The notes under the pieces were generated by a model. The model searched no databases and had not been told where the DNA came from. It saw nothing but the letters and a program-made list of their open reading frames with translations. Of a stretch of DNA of 64,000 nt, positions 1 through 7,421 are shown in pieces. Source of the DNA: Streptomyces sp. NBC_00377 (GTDB taxonomy: Bacteria; Actinomycetota; Actinomycetes; Streptomycetales; Streptomycetaceae). Location of the stretch: contig NZ_CP107958.1 in the NCBI RefSeq assembly GCF_036075115.1, positions 1,488,001-1,552,000 on the forward strand. Direction: 5' to 3'. A program made the position numbers and the translations under genes. How positions within the stretch are numbered: the stretch's first letter is position 1; every line of letters starts with the position of its first letter.

Positions 1-142
1 CGTCGTGGGCGATCGGGCGACGGTGGCGGGACGGACGGGGCCAGGCGCTCGCGGCGGCGGCGCTCGCGGCGCCCGCGGGCGCGACGGCGGCCAGGGTGGA
101 TCCGGCTGCGAGGGTCACGAATGCCCTCCGGGTGGTCGTCAT
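1..142 (-). CDS. Partial secreted protein with Tat-type signal peptide (N-terminus only)
   Basis: Only the first 47 codons are in the window; the rest lies beyond base 1. The ATG at 142 follows AAAGGAG at a good distance. The protein begins MTTTRRAFVTLAAG and continues with an Ala-rich hydrophobic stretch. Twin arginines followed by a hydrophobic core and small residues match a Tat export signal, so the product is probably secreted folded. No catalytic domain is visible, so function is unknown. A LacI-type dyad (AAGCGCTT) lies just upstream, which would fit a sugar-related enzyme, but that is inference. Confidence 0.7.
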   Translation of the reverse strand, partial: MTTTRRAFVTLAAGSTLAAVAPAGAASAAAASAWPRPSRHRRPIAHD

Positions 143-162
143 GCCGGTCGGCTCCTTTGATG

Positions 163-174
163 GAAAGCGCTTGC
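163..174 (-). promoter_or_regulatory. Candidate LacI-family operator upstream of the partial secreted gene
   Basis: The plus strand reads GAAAGCGCTTGC, centred on the perfect octamer palindrome AAGCGCTT. LacI/MalR-type regulators of actinomycete sugar genes bind CpG-centred dyads of this kind. It lies 21-32 bp upstream of the ATG at 142. A regulator of this gene has not been identified. Confidence 0.35.
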
Positions 175-314
175 TCCTCGACGGAGACCACTGTGTCCCC
201 ACCCCGCCCGCCTGTCGATGGGGCGAAAAGGACCGCCACGAGAACGCAACAGAACGATCAGCGTCGCGCAGACCCGTCATCGACCGCCGCGTCGGGCGGT
301 GCCTCATCCCGACC

Positions 315-361
315 CGCCGGACCCAGACCCGGATCCGAGCCGCCGGACCCAGACCCGGATC
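315..361. repeat. 21-bp direct repeat, two tandem copies
   Basis: A 21-bp unit containing GCCGGACCCAGACCCGGATC occurs at 315-335 and again at 341-361, separated by 5 bp. It lies between the partial secreted gene and the terminator of the M23 gene, and probably arose by local duplication. Confidence 0.7.
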
Positions 362-380
362 TGGATCTGGTCCCGGACAC

Positions 381-430
381 GCCGAAGGCCGGACCCGGGA
401 ACGGCGTGTTCCACGGGTCCGGCCTTCGGC
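381..430 (-). terminator. Rho-independent-type hairpin after the M23 peptidase gene
   Basis: A perfect 16-bp stem pairs 381-396 with 415-430 across an 18-nt loop. It begins 31 bp past the stop codon of the LysM/M23 gene and has no T-tract, as is usual in Streptomyces. Confidence 0.75.
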
Positions 431-460
431 CGCGCGTCAGGCGGTGGGTCGTCGCGGGGG

Positions 461-1426
461 TCAGCCGACGGAGACCCCGTGCGAACGGAGGTAGGCGAGC
501 GGGTCCACGTCGGAGCCGTAGTCCGGCCCGGTCCGGATCTCGAAGTGCAGGTGCGGGCCGGTCACGTTGCCGGTCGCACCGGAGAGGCCGACCTGCTGGC
601 CCGGGGTCACGGTCTGGCCGGCGGAGACGGAGAGCTGCGACAGGTGGGCGTACTGGGCGTAGTAGCCGTCGGCGAGCCTGATGACGACCTGGTTGCCGTA
701 CGCGCCGCCCCAGCCCGCGGAGACGACGGTGCCCGCGCCCACGGCCTTGAGGGAGGTACCGGTCGGCACGACGAAGTCGGTGCCGGTGTGGTAGCCGCTG
801 GACCACATGCTGCCGGCGGTGTGGTACGCGGTGCCGACGGTGGCGCCCGCCACCGGCAGGACGTAACCGCTGGAATCGGCGCTGTTGCCGCCGCTGCTGC
901 TCTCGACGGCCCGGGTGACCGCCTTCGAGGAGGACGAGCCGGACGACGAGGAGGGCGACGCCTTGCTGCCGGACGTCTTCGACGAGGAGGACGACTTCGA
1001 GGACGAGCCGGACGACGAGCCGGAGCCGCCGGTCGTGGCGGCCTTCCTGCCGATCGAGAGCTTCAGTCCGGGGTGGATCAGCGACGGGTCGCTGCCGACG
1101 GCCTGCCGGTTGTCCTGGTACAGCTTCTGCCAGCCGCCGCTGACGTTCTGCTCGTCGGCGATCTTCGAGAGATAGTCGCCGGACCGCACGGTGTAGGTCT
1201 TGGCGCTGGTGGCGTTGGCCGCCTTCTGCGCCACCGGCACGGACTGCACGGCCTTCTCCGGAACGGCCTGGGAAGCCGACTGCGCGACGGACTGCGTGGG
1301 CGCCGCATGGGCACCACTGGCGCCCATGAGCGGAAGGGCGAGCGCGGCGCCGCCAGTTCCGGCGACGGCTATGGAGCGGGTGAGGCGCTGAGCCTTGGGA
1401 CGGCGGTGCTTACCCTTCGCGGGCAT
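461..1426 (-). CDS. Secreted LysM and M23 family peptidase (cell-wall hydrolase)
   Basis: 321 aa. The N-terminus has a basic region (KGKHRRPKAQR) and a hydrophobic core ending GASGAHA, a signal peptide. A LysM domain follows at about residues 75-125 (YTVRSGDYLSKIADEQ), then a Ser-rich linker, then an M23 lysostaphin-type endopeptidase at about 200-300. Zinc ligands are visible in HTGTDF and in HLHFEI. It should bind peptidoglycan through LysM and cleave peptide crosslinks outside the cell. The ATG at 1426 has a GGAGAGG Shine-Dalgarno. The 5' leader is a c-di-AMP riboswitch, a known arrangement for actinomycete wall hydrolases. Confidence 0.93.
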   Translation of the reverse strand: MPAKGKHRRPKAQRLTRSIAVAGTGGAALALPLMGASGAHAAPTQSVAQSASQAVPEKAVQSVPVAQKAANATSAKTYTVRSGDYLSKIADEQNVSGGWQKLYQDNRQAVGSDPSLIHPGLKLSIGRKAATTGGSGSSSGSSSKSSSSSKTSGSKASPSSSSGSSSSKAVTRAVESSSGGNSADSSGYVLPVAGATVGTAYHTAGSMWSSGYHTGTDFVVPTGTSLKAVGAGTVVSAGWGGAYGNQVVIRLADGYYAQYAHLSQLSVSAGQTVTPGQQVGLSGATGNVTGPHLHFEIRTGPDYGSDVDPLAYLRSHGVSVG

Positions 1427-1434
1427 GGCGAATT

Positions 1435-1590
1435 CCTCTCCGGCGCCTGCGAGGTGAGCTGTCGGGTGCGGACTGGAGATGCCCGGCCGCGCCGAGGCGC
1501 GGCTTTACCCCAAAGCCTGTTCCGGAGACCGGAACAGGCAGTACTGCCTGTGGGTCCCCCGCTCCTGCCATGCACGGGTGAGTGTGCGGG
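1435..1590 (-). promoter_or_regulatory. c-di-AMP riboswitch (ydaO-yuaA class)
   Basis: On the minus strand the leader carries the conserved blocks of the ydaO-yuaA element in order: GCAGGAGCGGGGGACCCA (about 1568-1551), then TTTGGGGTAAAGCCG (about 1514-1500), then ACCCGACAGCTCACCTC and GCAGGCGCCGGAGAGGAA next to the gene. This class senses cyclic di-AMP and controls cell-wall hydrolases and osmotic genes. The last conserved block runs into the GGAGAGG Shine-Dalgarno of the M23 gene, so control could act on ribosome access. Boundaries are approximate. Confidence 0.85.
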
Positions 1591-1893
1591 ATCCGGGCGG
1601 TGGCAGGATTCGGCGTCCGTCCGGATTGGTGTGGAACGTAAGCGACTCGGACGCACAGGGACAAGCAGAGGTTGCACGGTTCACGCGTTTCGCTTGATCC
1701 TCGGTGGGAATCCCCGGTCACACTCCGTTGAAGAAGACACTCGCGTACCACCAACCACCCATGAATGCCCGCGCATTACGTGAACATGACCGACGACGCA
1801 CGGTCACGAATATGACGCTGCTCACGTGACGGTTCTCCAGGTTCCGTCATTTCAGAGCGAGTTGTAACGAAGGAACTAATTCGGGCAGATGCC
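1591..1893. other. Intergenic region upstream of the riboswitch
   Basis: This 303-bp stretch lies between the riboswitch and the 3' end of the alpha-galactosidase gene, both read on the minus strand. It should contain the promoter of the riboswitch transcript. I do not see a convincing -35/-10 pair, a clear terminator for the galactosidase, or another gene. Confidence 0.4.
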
Positions 1894-3969
1894 TCAGATG
1901 CGACGCAGACGGATAACCGTCGCATCGAGGTCGCTCCGCAGTCCCACCCGCAGCCCGTGATGCAGCAGGACCGCACCCCGGTGGACTTCACCCGTTTCAC
2001 GGCATTCATACGACGCTGCCGGGTCGAGTCCGCGCAGCCTCAGCGCCGGCACCGGTTCGCCGAACCGCTGCGCCTGGAGCCAGGCGAGGACGACGCACTC
2101 GTCGCCGCGCACGTACTGGACGGCGCTCAGGCCGCCCGCCGGGGGCCGCAGCCGGTAGAGGTCGCCATGCTGCACGAGGGGCCGGATCTCCTTGTAGAGC
2201 TCCACCCACCCGCGCGCCTCGGCGAGCTCCTCCTCACTCCACTCGGAGAGATCTCCGCCGACGCCGAGCACCCCGGCCATGGCACTGACGAACCGGAAGC
2301 GCAGCGAGCTGACCCTGCCGTTGAGCTGCGTGTTGGGGCTGTCGGTGACCCAGGCCGCCATGACCCGGGCGGGGTGGATCTGGCTGAAGCCGTGCTGGAT
2401 GTCGAGCCGGTCGAGCGGATCGGTGTTGTCGGAGGTCCACACCTGGTCGGTGCGGCTCATGATCCCCAGGTCGATGCGGCCGCCGCCGCCCGAGCAGGAC
2501 TCGAAGGCCACCCCGGGATGCGCGGCCCGCAGCCGGTCCAGAAGGCCGTACAGGGCACGCACGTGGTCGACCCACAGACGCTGCGGGTAGGGGTCGTCCG
2601 GCCAGCCCGCGTCGGTGAAGCAGCGGTTGAAGTCCCACTTCACATAGTCGACGGGCGCGCTGGAGAGGAGCCCGTGAAGCTGCTCCCAGAGATACTCCTG
2701 GACGTCCTCACGCGCAAGATTCAGTACGAGCTGATTGCGGAACTCCGTACGCTTTCGTCCGGATTGGAACTGCACCCAGTCGGGGTGGGCCCGGTACAGC
2801 TCGCTGTCCGGGTTGACCATCTCCGGCTCGACCCAGATGCCGAACTGCATGCCGAGGGCGTGCACCTGGTCGGCCAGGGGCTTCAGCCCGTTCGGGAAAC
2901 GGTCCGGGTTGGGCCGCCAGTCGCCGAGCCCGGCATGGTCACCGGTGCGCGCCCCGAACCAGCCGTCGTCGACGACGAAGAGCTCCACGCCCATCGCGGC
3001 GGCCCGCCGGGCGAGCATGCCCTGCTGCTCCTCGGAGATGTCGAAGTAGGTCGCCTCCCACGAGTTGAACAGCACCGGCCGGTCCTGTCCGGCGTCCGGG
3101 ACGATGTGGGCGCGCTGGTAGGCGTGCCAGGTGCGGCTCGCGCCGCCGAAGCCGGCGTCGCTCCACAGGCCGGCGAAGACCGGCGTGGTGAAGGACTCCC
3201 CCGCCGCCAGCCGCAGCAGGCCCGAGTCGTCGTACCCCACGCCTCCGGTGATCTGCACGCGCGCGTCCGGGAGTTGGGCGACGGCGATCCGCCAGGAACC
3301 CGACCAGCCGAGGGCGCAGCCGTAGACCTCGCCGCGCTCCTCCGTCGCGTCCGTGTCCAGGGCGACCCACGGCAGGTGCTGGTGCCCGGTGTGCCCGCGG
3401 CGGCTGCCGATGACCTTCTCACCGTAGGTGAGGGGAGATCGCGTGAGCCGGGACTCCGCGGCCCAGCGGCCGTGCAGCTGGGAGAGCCGCCAGTCGTCAC
3501 GCTCGGGCAGGGTCCAGGTGGCGGAGTCGGCGCGCAGCAGCTCCAACGCCCCCTCCCCCTCGTTGCGCAGGGTCGTCCAGCGCTCGACGACGTCGCCCCG
3601 CATCCGGTAGTGCAGCGTGAGGGCGAGACCGGCGTCGCGGAACCGCAGGCGCAGCTCCTCGGCGTCGGCCTCGAAGCCCTCGTAGGACCACTCGGTGCCG
3701 CGCCGCTCGTCGGTGCGCACGGACAGGGCCGGCCGGACGAAGCGGGGGCCGCCCTCGACGGGATACTCCTCGCGGCCGTCGAGCGGGGCCTCGAAGGACG
3801 CCCCGCGCTGCGACGGCGGGAGGGCGGCCAGCGCCTCGGCGTCCGCGAGCGCGATGCCCGGGCCCCAGTGCAGGTGGACCAGCTCGTCGGCCTCGGTGAG
3901 GTGGAGGGCGTAGCTGCTCGTCGGCCCCGAAAGGAGCCAGGTGCGGCCATTGTCGGCGATCTCGGGCAT
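1894..3969 (-). CDS. Alpha-galactosidase, GH36 family
   Basis: 691 aa from the ATG at 3969, which is preceded by GTGGGGG; an upstream in-frame start at 4002 would add 11 residues. GH36 landmarks are clear: ELFVVDDGWFG and GIWVEPEMVNPDSEL in the barrel, the nucleophile motif YVKWDFNR, and ESCSGGGGRID followed by WTSDNTDP, which carries the acid/base Asp. It hydrolyses terminal alpha-galactosides such as melibiose and raffinose. There is no signal peptide, so it is probably cytoplasmic. No transporter or regulator adjoins it, so its inducer cannot be read from context. Confidence 0.93.
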   Translation of the reverse strand: MPEIADNGRTWLLSGPTSSYALHLTEADELVHLHWGPGIALADAEALAALPPSQRGASFEAPLDGREEYPVEGGPRFVRPALSVRTDERRGTEWSYEGFEADAEELRLRFRDAGLALTLHYRMRGDVVERWTTLRNEGEGALELLRADSATWTLPERDDWRLSQLHGRWAAESRLTRSPLTYGEKVIGSRRGHTGHQHLPWVALDTDATEERGEVYGCALGWSGSWRIAVAQLPDARVQITGGVGYDDSGLLRLAAGESFTTPVFAGLWSDAGFGGASRTWHAYQRAHIVPDAGQDRPVLFNSWEATYFDISEEQQGMLARRAAAMGVELFVVDDGWFGARTGDHAGLGDWRPNPDRFPNGLKPLADQVHALGMQFGIWVEPEMVNPDSELYRAHPDWVQFQSGRKRTEFRNQLVLNLAREDVQEYLWEQLHGLLSSAPVDYVKWDFNRCFTDAGWPDDPYPQRLWVDHVRALYGLLDRLRAAHPGVAFESCSGGGGRIDLGIMSRTDQVWTSDNTDPLDRLDIQHGFSQIHPARVMAAWVTDSPNTQLNGRVSSLRFRFVSAMAGVLGVGGDLSEWSEEELAEARGWVELYKEIRPLVQHGDLYRLRPPAGGLSAVQYVRGDECVVLAWLQAQRFGEPVPALRLRGLDPAASYECRETGEVHRGAVLLHHGLRVGLRSDLDATVIRLRRI

Positions 3970-4191
3970 CAAACCCCCACTAATTCGAACAGGTGCGATC
4001 AAGCACCAACATCATCGAATGCGGTCGGCCCCCTGGGCAACTTTCCCCGGTCGACTCTTCACCTGGTCAGACGTGCGGGGCACCGGCCCGTGGGCAACTC
4101 GTTGCCCCGGGAATCCATGTCGTATGGTCGAGGAGGTGTCCCGTCGGCCACGGAGCCGCGCCGACGCGGACCCGACAGGGAGGGAGCTTTC

Positions 4192-4989
4192 GTGACGCAG
4201 CAGGTCCCGTCGACCGAGCCCGAGCTGGCCGGGGTGCGCAACTTCCGGGATGTGGGCGGCCTGCCGACCGTCGACGGCCTGCGGGTGCGGCACGGCGTGC
4301 TGTTCCGCAGCGGCCATCTCGCGCACGCGACCGACGAGGACGCCGCGTTCCTCGCGGGTCTGGGCCTGCACACGATCTTCGACTTCCGCAACGCCGCCGA
4401 CCACAAGCTGGAGGGCCCGGACGTCGAGCTGCCGGGCGTGCGCAATGTGAACCTGCCCCTGTCGGACCCGGCGGACGGCGCCGAGTTCTGGAAGATGGTG
4501 CGGGACGGCGAGCTCGACCAGCTGCGCGCGATCCTCGGCGACGGCAAGGCGGCCGGCCGGATGATCGCCTCCTACCGCTCGATCATCAGGAAGCGCACGG
4601 CCGAGCACGCGCGTGTGCTGCGCTCGCTCGCCGAGGACAGCGTCCCGGCGCTGATGCACTGCGCGGCGGGCAAGGACCGCGCGGGCCTGTCCGTCGCGGT
4701 GACGCTGCTGGCCGTGGGCGTGGAGCGCGAGGCGATCCTCGCCGACTACCTGGAGTCCAACGCCAAGCACCGCCGCTATGTGGTGCGCCGCAGCGGGACC
4801 TCCTCCGCCGCCTACTCCCCCGAGGTCATGGAGCTGCTCGGCCCCCTCTTCGACGCGCGCGCCGAGTACCTCGACGCGGCCTTCGAGACCATCGAGGCGA
4901 CCTGGGGAGGCGTCGACGCCTATCTGGAGCAGGGCCTCGGGATCACTCCGGCGACCCGCGAGCGGCTGCGGGACCGGCTGCTCGACTGA
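4192..4989 (+). CDS. Tyrosine-protein phosphatase (Y_phosphatase3 / lipid-phosphatase-like)
   Basis: 265 aa, GTG start at 4192 with AGGGAGGGA upstream. The N-terminal GVRNFRDVGGL motif and the P-loop HCAAGKDRAG (about residue 160) define the Y_phosphatase3 family. The loop has the CX5R signature with the catalytic Cys and Arg, and the KDR variant is typical of members that dephosphorylate phosphotyrosine or phosphoinositides. It is probably cytoplasmic. It is divergent from the alpha-galactosidase gene with 222 bp between them, and no partner kinase is nearby. The physiological substrate is unknown. Confidence 0.88.
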   Translation: MTQQVPSTEPELAGVRNFRDVGGLPTVDGLRVRHGVLFRSGHLAHATDEDAAFLAGLGLHTIFDFRNAADHKLEGPDVELPGVRNVNLPLSDPADGAEFWKMVRDGELDQLRAILGDGKAAGRMIASYRSIIRKRTAEHARVLRSLAEDSVPALMHCAAGKDRAGLSVAVTLLAVGVEREAILADYLESNAKHRRYVVRRSGTSSAAYSPEVMELLGPLFDARAEYLDAAFETIEATWGGVDAYLEQGLGITPATRERLRDRLLD

Positions 4990-5136
4990 CGCCGTGGTCC
5001 GGCGCCCTGGCCCGAAGACACCCGCGCGGCACCCGGACCACACCCCGGGACCCGACGGGTCGGCCGGGCCGTACCGGGTCGATGTCCCCGACCGGGCCCC
5101 ACCGGCCCGCACCGCGCCCCACCCGGCCCTCGGGCT

Positions 5137-5259
5137 CTACTGGTTGGCGCCCACCTCGAACAGCAGCCAGAGGAACCCCGCGAAGAGGTGCCCGACGGCG
5201 ATGTAGATGATCAGCCGGATCCAGAGGGTGCGGGGGAACTTCTCCTCGATGTCGCTCAT
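5137..5259 (-). CDS. Small single-pass membrane protein, DUF6126-type
   Basis: 40 aa. The N-terminus is charged (MSDIEEKFPRTLW) and one membrane segment follows at about residues 14-36 (IRLIIYIAVGHLFAGFLWLL). The ATG at 5259 overlaps the stop of the XRE-cupin gene by 4 nt (ATGA), so the two are translationally coupled. Small proteins of this type sit beside cupin-type XRE regulators in many Streptomyces and are classed as DUF6126 as I remember. Function is unknown. The coupling suggests the two act together, for example as a membrane anchor or sensor for the regulator. Confidence 0.8.
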   Translation of the reverse strand: MSDIEEKFPRTLWIRLIIYIAVGHLFAGFLWLLFEVGANQ

Positions 5260-5888
5260 GGTGTCTCTCCGATGTCCGAAGGGGTCGGGCCCAGGCACAG
5301 GGTGGCCGTGGGGCTCTGCAACAGGGTGTGGACGAACAGCAGCTCGACGCCGTCGTCGTCCTGGGCGGCGATGCGGTGGGGGGTCAGCGAGTCGAAGTGC
5401 GCGCTGTCACCGGGCCCGAGCAGGTCCGTGGTGTCCCCGAGGCGCAGCCGCAGCCGCCCCTGAAGGACGTGCAGCCACTCCTCCCCGGGGTGTACGCGCA
5501 CGACGTCCGGCTGGGAGCCGTACGGCACGAGGACCCGCAGGGCCTGCATCCCGCGGCCAAAGGCGCCGGCCTGCCAGTACGTCCAGCCGCCCGCACGGGT
5601 CGGTTCCATGTCGGCGGCGCGGACGACGGCGTCCCGGTCGGCGACCGTCTCGCCGAGCAGGTCCGAGACGGTCGTACCGTAGATGCGGGCGAGTGCGAGC
5701 AGCATCGGCAGCGAGGGCTGGCGCTGCCCGGTCTCCAGGCGGGAGAGATGGGCGGGCGAGAGCCCGGCGGCGCGGGCCGCGGCCTCCAGGGTGAGGGCGG
5801 CCCGGCGGCGCAGGGCACGCAGCTGGGGGGCGACGGCGGGGAGAGCCTCGGCGTGTTCCGCCGGGGGCTCGGACTGGGGCGGGCTCAT
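5256..5888 (-). CDS. XRE-family transcriptional regulator with C-terminal cupin
   Basis: 210 aa. A helix-turn-helix at about residues 28-85 contains LTLEAAARAAGLSPAHLSRL, and a cupin_2 barrel follows at about 125-190 (VHPGEEWLHVLQG, GPGDSAHF). Such proteins bind DNA through the HTH and sense a small ligand in the cupin. The gene lies 147 bp downstream of hpnO in the same direction and is coupled to the DUF6126-type gene. Two copies of TTGCC-N5-GGCAA directly upstream look like its own operator. It may regulate itself and possibly hopanoid genes; the latter is inference only. Confidence 0.9.
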   Translation of the reverse strand: MSPPQSEPPAEHAEALPAVAPQLRALRRRAALTLEAAARAAGLSPAHLSRLETGQRQPSLPMLLALARIYGTTVSDLLGETVADRDAVVRAADMEPTRAGGWTYWQAGAFGRGMQALRVLVPYGSQPDVVRVHPGEEWLHVLQGRLRLRLGDTTDLLGPGDSAHFDSLTPHRIAAQDDDGVELLFVHTLLQSPTATLCLGPTPSDIGETP

Positions 5889-5909
5889 GCACCCATTTCA
5901 CCCCCCGGA

Positions 5910-5944
5910 TTGCCTCTGCGGCAAATCTGTTGCCCCAGAGGCAA
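5910..5944 (-). promoter_or_regulatory. Tandem dyad operator, two TTGCC-N5-GGCAA sites
   Basis: Two 15-bp palindromes, TTGCCTCTGCGGCAA (5910-5924) and TTGCCCCAGAGGCAA (5930-5944), are spaced exactly 20 bp centre to centre, two helical turns. They lie 22-56 bp upstream of the XRE-cupin start. The position and symmetry fit autoregulation by a dimeric XRE protein binding cooperatively on one DNA face. Binding is inferred. Confidence 0.6.
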
Positions 5945-6035
5945 AAGCCGGCCGGAGGCGCGTGCGCACCGGCCCGCCGGCCCGTCGACGCCGCGTCCCG
6001 CAGCGACAGGGACGGCCGCTCGCGCGGTCGTCCGC

Positions 6036-7421
6036 TCAGCGGTTGGCCACCGCCTGCTTCACCAGCGTCCTGCCGAAGTCCCACATCAGCCCGCCGCCGC
6101 CGTGCGCGTCGTCCATCACGGCGGTGAAGGCGTCGACGAACCGGTCGACCTCCGGCTCACCGATGATCAACGGCGGGATCAGTTTGATCACCTCCAGATG
6201 GTCACCGGAGACCTGGGTGAGGATCCGGTGCCGCTGCAACAACGGTACGACCACCATCTGGGCGAACAGTCCCTTGCGCGCCGCCTGGAGCATGGCCCAC
6301 CGGCTGCGCAGCTTCAGCGATCGGGGTTTGCCGAACTCGATGCCGATCATCAGACCCCGGCCGCGGACGTCGGCCAGCAGCTCGTACTTGTCGACCAGTG
6401 CCGCCAGTCTGGACCTGAGCAGGTCGCCCGTGACCCGCGCGTTGGCCACGACCTGCTCGTTCTCCAGTACGGACAGCACCGCGAGCCCGGCCGCCATGGC
6501 CTGCGCGTTGGACCCGAAGCTCGCCGAGTGCACGAGCACCCGGTCCATCGACGAGTAGACCTTCTTGAAGATCCAGTCCCTGCCCAACGTGGCGCCGACC
6601 GGCACGTACCCCCCGGACAGCGCCTTGGCCACGCACACCAGGTCGGGTTCGACGCCGTCCTCGTGCTGGTACGCGTAGAAGTCACCGGTCCGGCCGAGCC
6701 CGGTCTGCACCTCGTCCGCGATCAGCAGCGCCTTGTGCCGGTGCAGCAGCTCCTGGGCGGCGCGCAGATAGCCGGGCGGAGCCTCGTGCACGCCCTTTCC
6801 CTGGATCGGTTCGACGATCAGGGCGGCGACGTCCCCCTTGCGCAGCTCACCGGCCAGGGCGTCCAGGTCGCCCAGCGGGACCGCCGTGTCGGGCAGCAGG
6901 GGCGCGAACCCGTCCCGGAACCCCGACTCGCCGTTCACGGAGAGCGAGCCCGTGGTGAGGCCGTGGAAGGCATGGTCGCAGTACAGGACCCTCGGCCTGC
7001 CGGTGGCGTACCGCGCGAACTTCAGCGCCGTCTCCACCGCCTCCGTGCCACTGTTGCCGAAGAACACCCGGTCCAGGTGCGGGCTGTGCGTGAGGAGCTT
7101 CTCGGCGAGCAGCCCGGGAAGCGGCTGGCAGTCGAAGCGGGTCAGGTCGGCGAGCCGGGCATCGAGGACGTCGTGCAGCGCCTTGCGGACGACGGGGTGG
7201 TGCCGGCCGAGCCCCATCACCCCGAACCCGGCGAGCATGTCCAGGTAGTCGTTGCCGTCCGCGTCCCAGAAATACGCGCCCTCGCCGCGCTCGTAGACCT
7301 TGTCGAAGCCGATCGTGCGCAGCATGCGCGGCAGCTGGTGGTTGAGGTGCTTGCCGTGCAGCTCGTAACGCTCGGCTCCGCGCGCGGCCAGCAGTGCGCC
7401 GAGGTCGAACTCCGTCGTCAT
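6036..7421 (-). CDS. hpnO: Class III aminotransferase of hopanoid synthesis (HpnO-like)
   Basis: 461 aa, PLP-dependent class III aminotransferase. The pyridoxal lysine lies in [13 protein letters not shown], and the [14 protein letters not shown] motif supplies the Asp that contacts the PLP ring nitrogen. In hopanoid clusters this family converts the ribosylhopane-derived aldehyde to aminobacteriohopanetriol. The ATG at 7421 overlaps the dxs stop (ATGA). It is the last biosynthetic gene of the hop operon. The hpnO assignment rests on cluster context, since the family includes ornithine and acetylornithine enzymes. Confidence 0.85.
   Translation of the reverse strand: MTTEFDLGALLAARGAERYELHGKHLNHQLPRMLRTIGFDKVYERGEGAYFWDADGNDYLDMLAGFGVMGLGRHHPVVRKALHDVLDARLADLTRFDCQPLPGLLAEKLLTHSPHLDRVFFGNSGTEAVETALKFARYATGRPRVLYCDHAFHGLTTGSLSVNGESGFRDGFAPLLPDTAVPLGDLDALAGELRKGDVAALIVEPIQGKGVHEAPPGYLRAAQELLHRHKALLIADEVQTGLGRTGDFYAYQHEDGVEPDLVCVAKALSGGYVPVGATLGRDWIFKKVYSSMDRVLVHSASFGSNAQAMAAGLAVLSVLENEQVVANARVTGDLLRSRLAALVDKYELLADVRGRGLMIGIEFGKPRSLKLRSRWAMLQAARKGLFAQMVVVPLLQRHRILTQVSGDHLEVIKLIPPLIIGEPEVDRFVDAFTAVMDDAHGGGGLMWDFGRTLVKQAVANR

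Larger units (their letters stand above)
143..460. other. Gene-poor intergenic stretch
   Basis: This 318-bp gap separates the divergently reading start of the partial secreted gene from the 3' end of the M23 peptidase gene. It holds the LacI-type dyad, a duplicated 21-bp segment and the M23 terminator. No additional gene is visible. Confidence 0.6.

Noticed and set aside
1957-4989. Very long plus-strand open frame opposite the alpha-galactosidase gene and running into the phosphatase
   Set aside because: Only the part from 4192 encodes a recognisable protein. The rest is antisense to a clear GH36 enzyme, an effect of high GC at codon position three.
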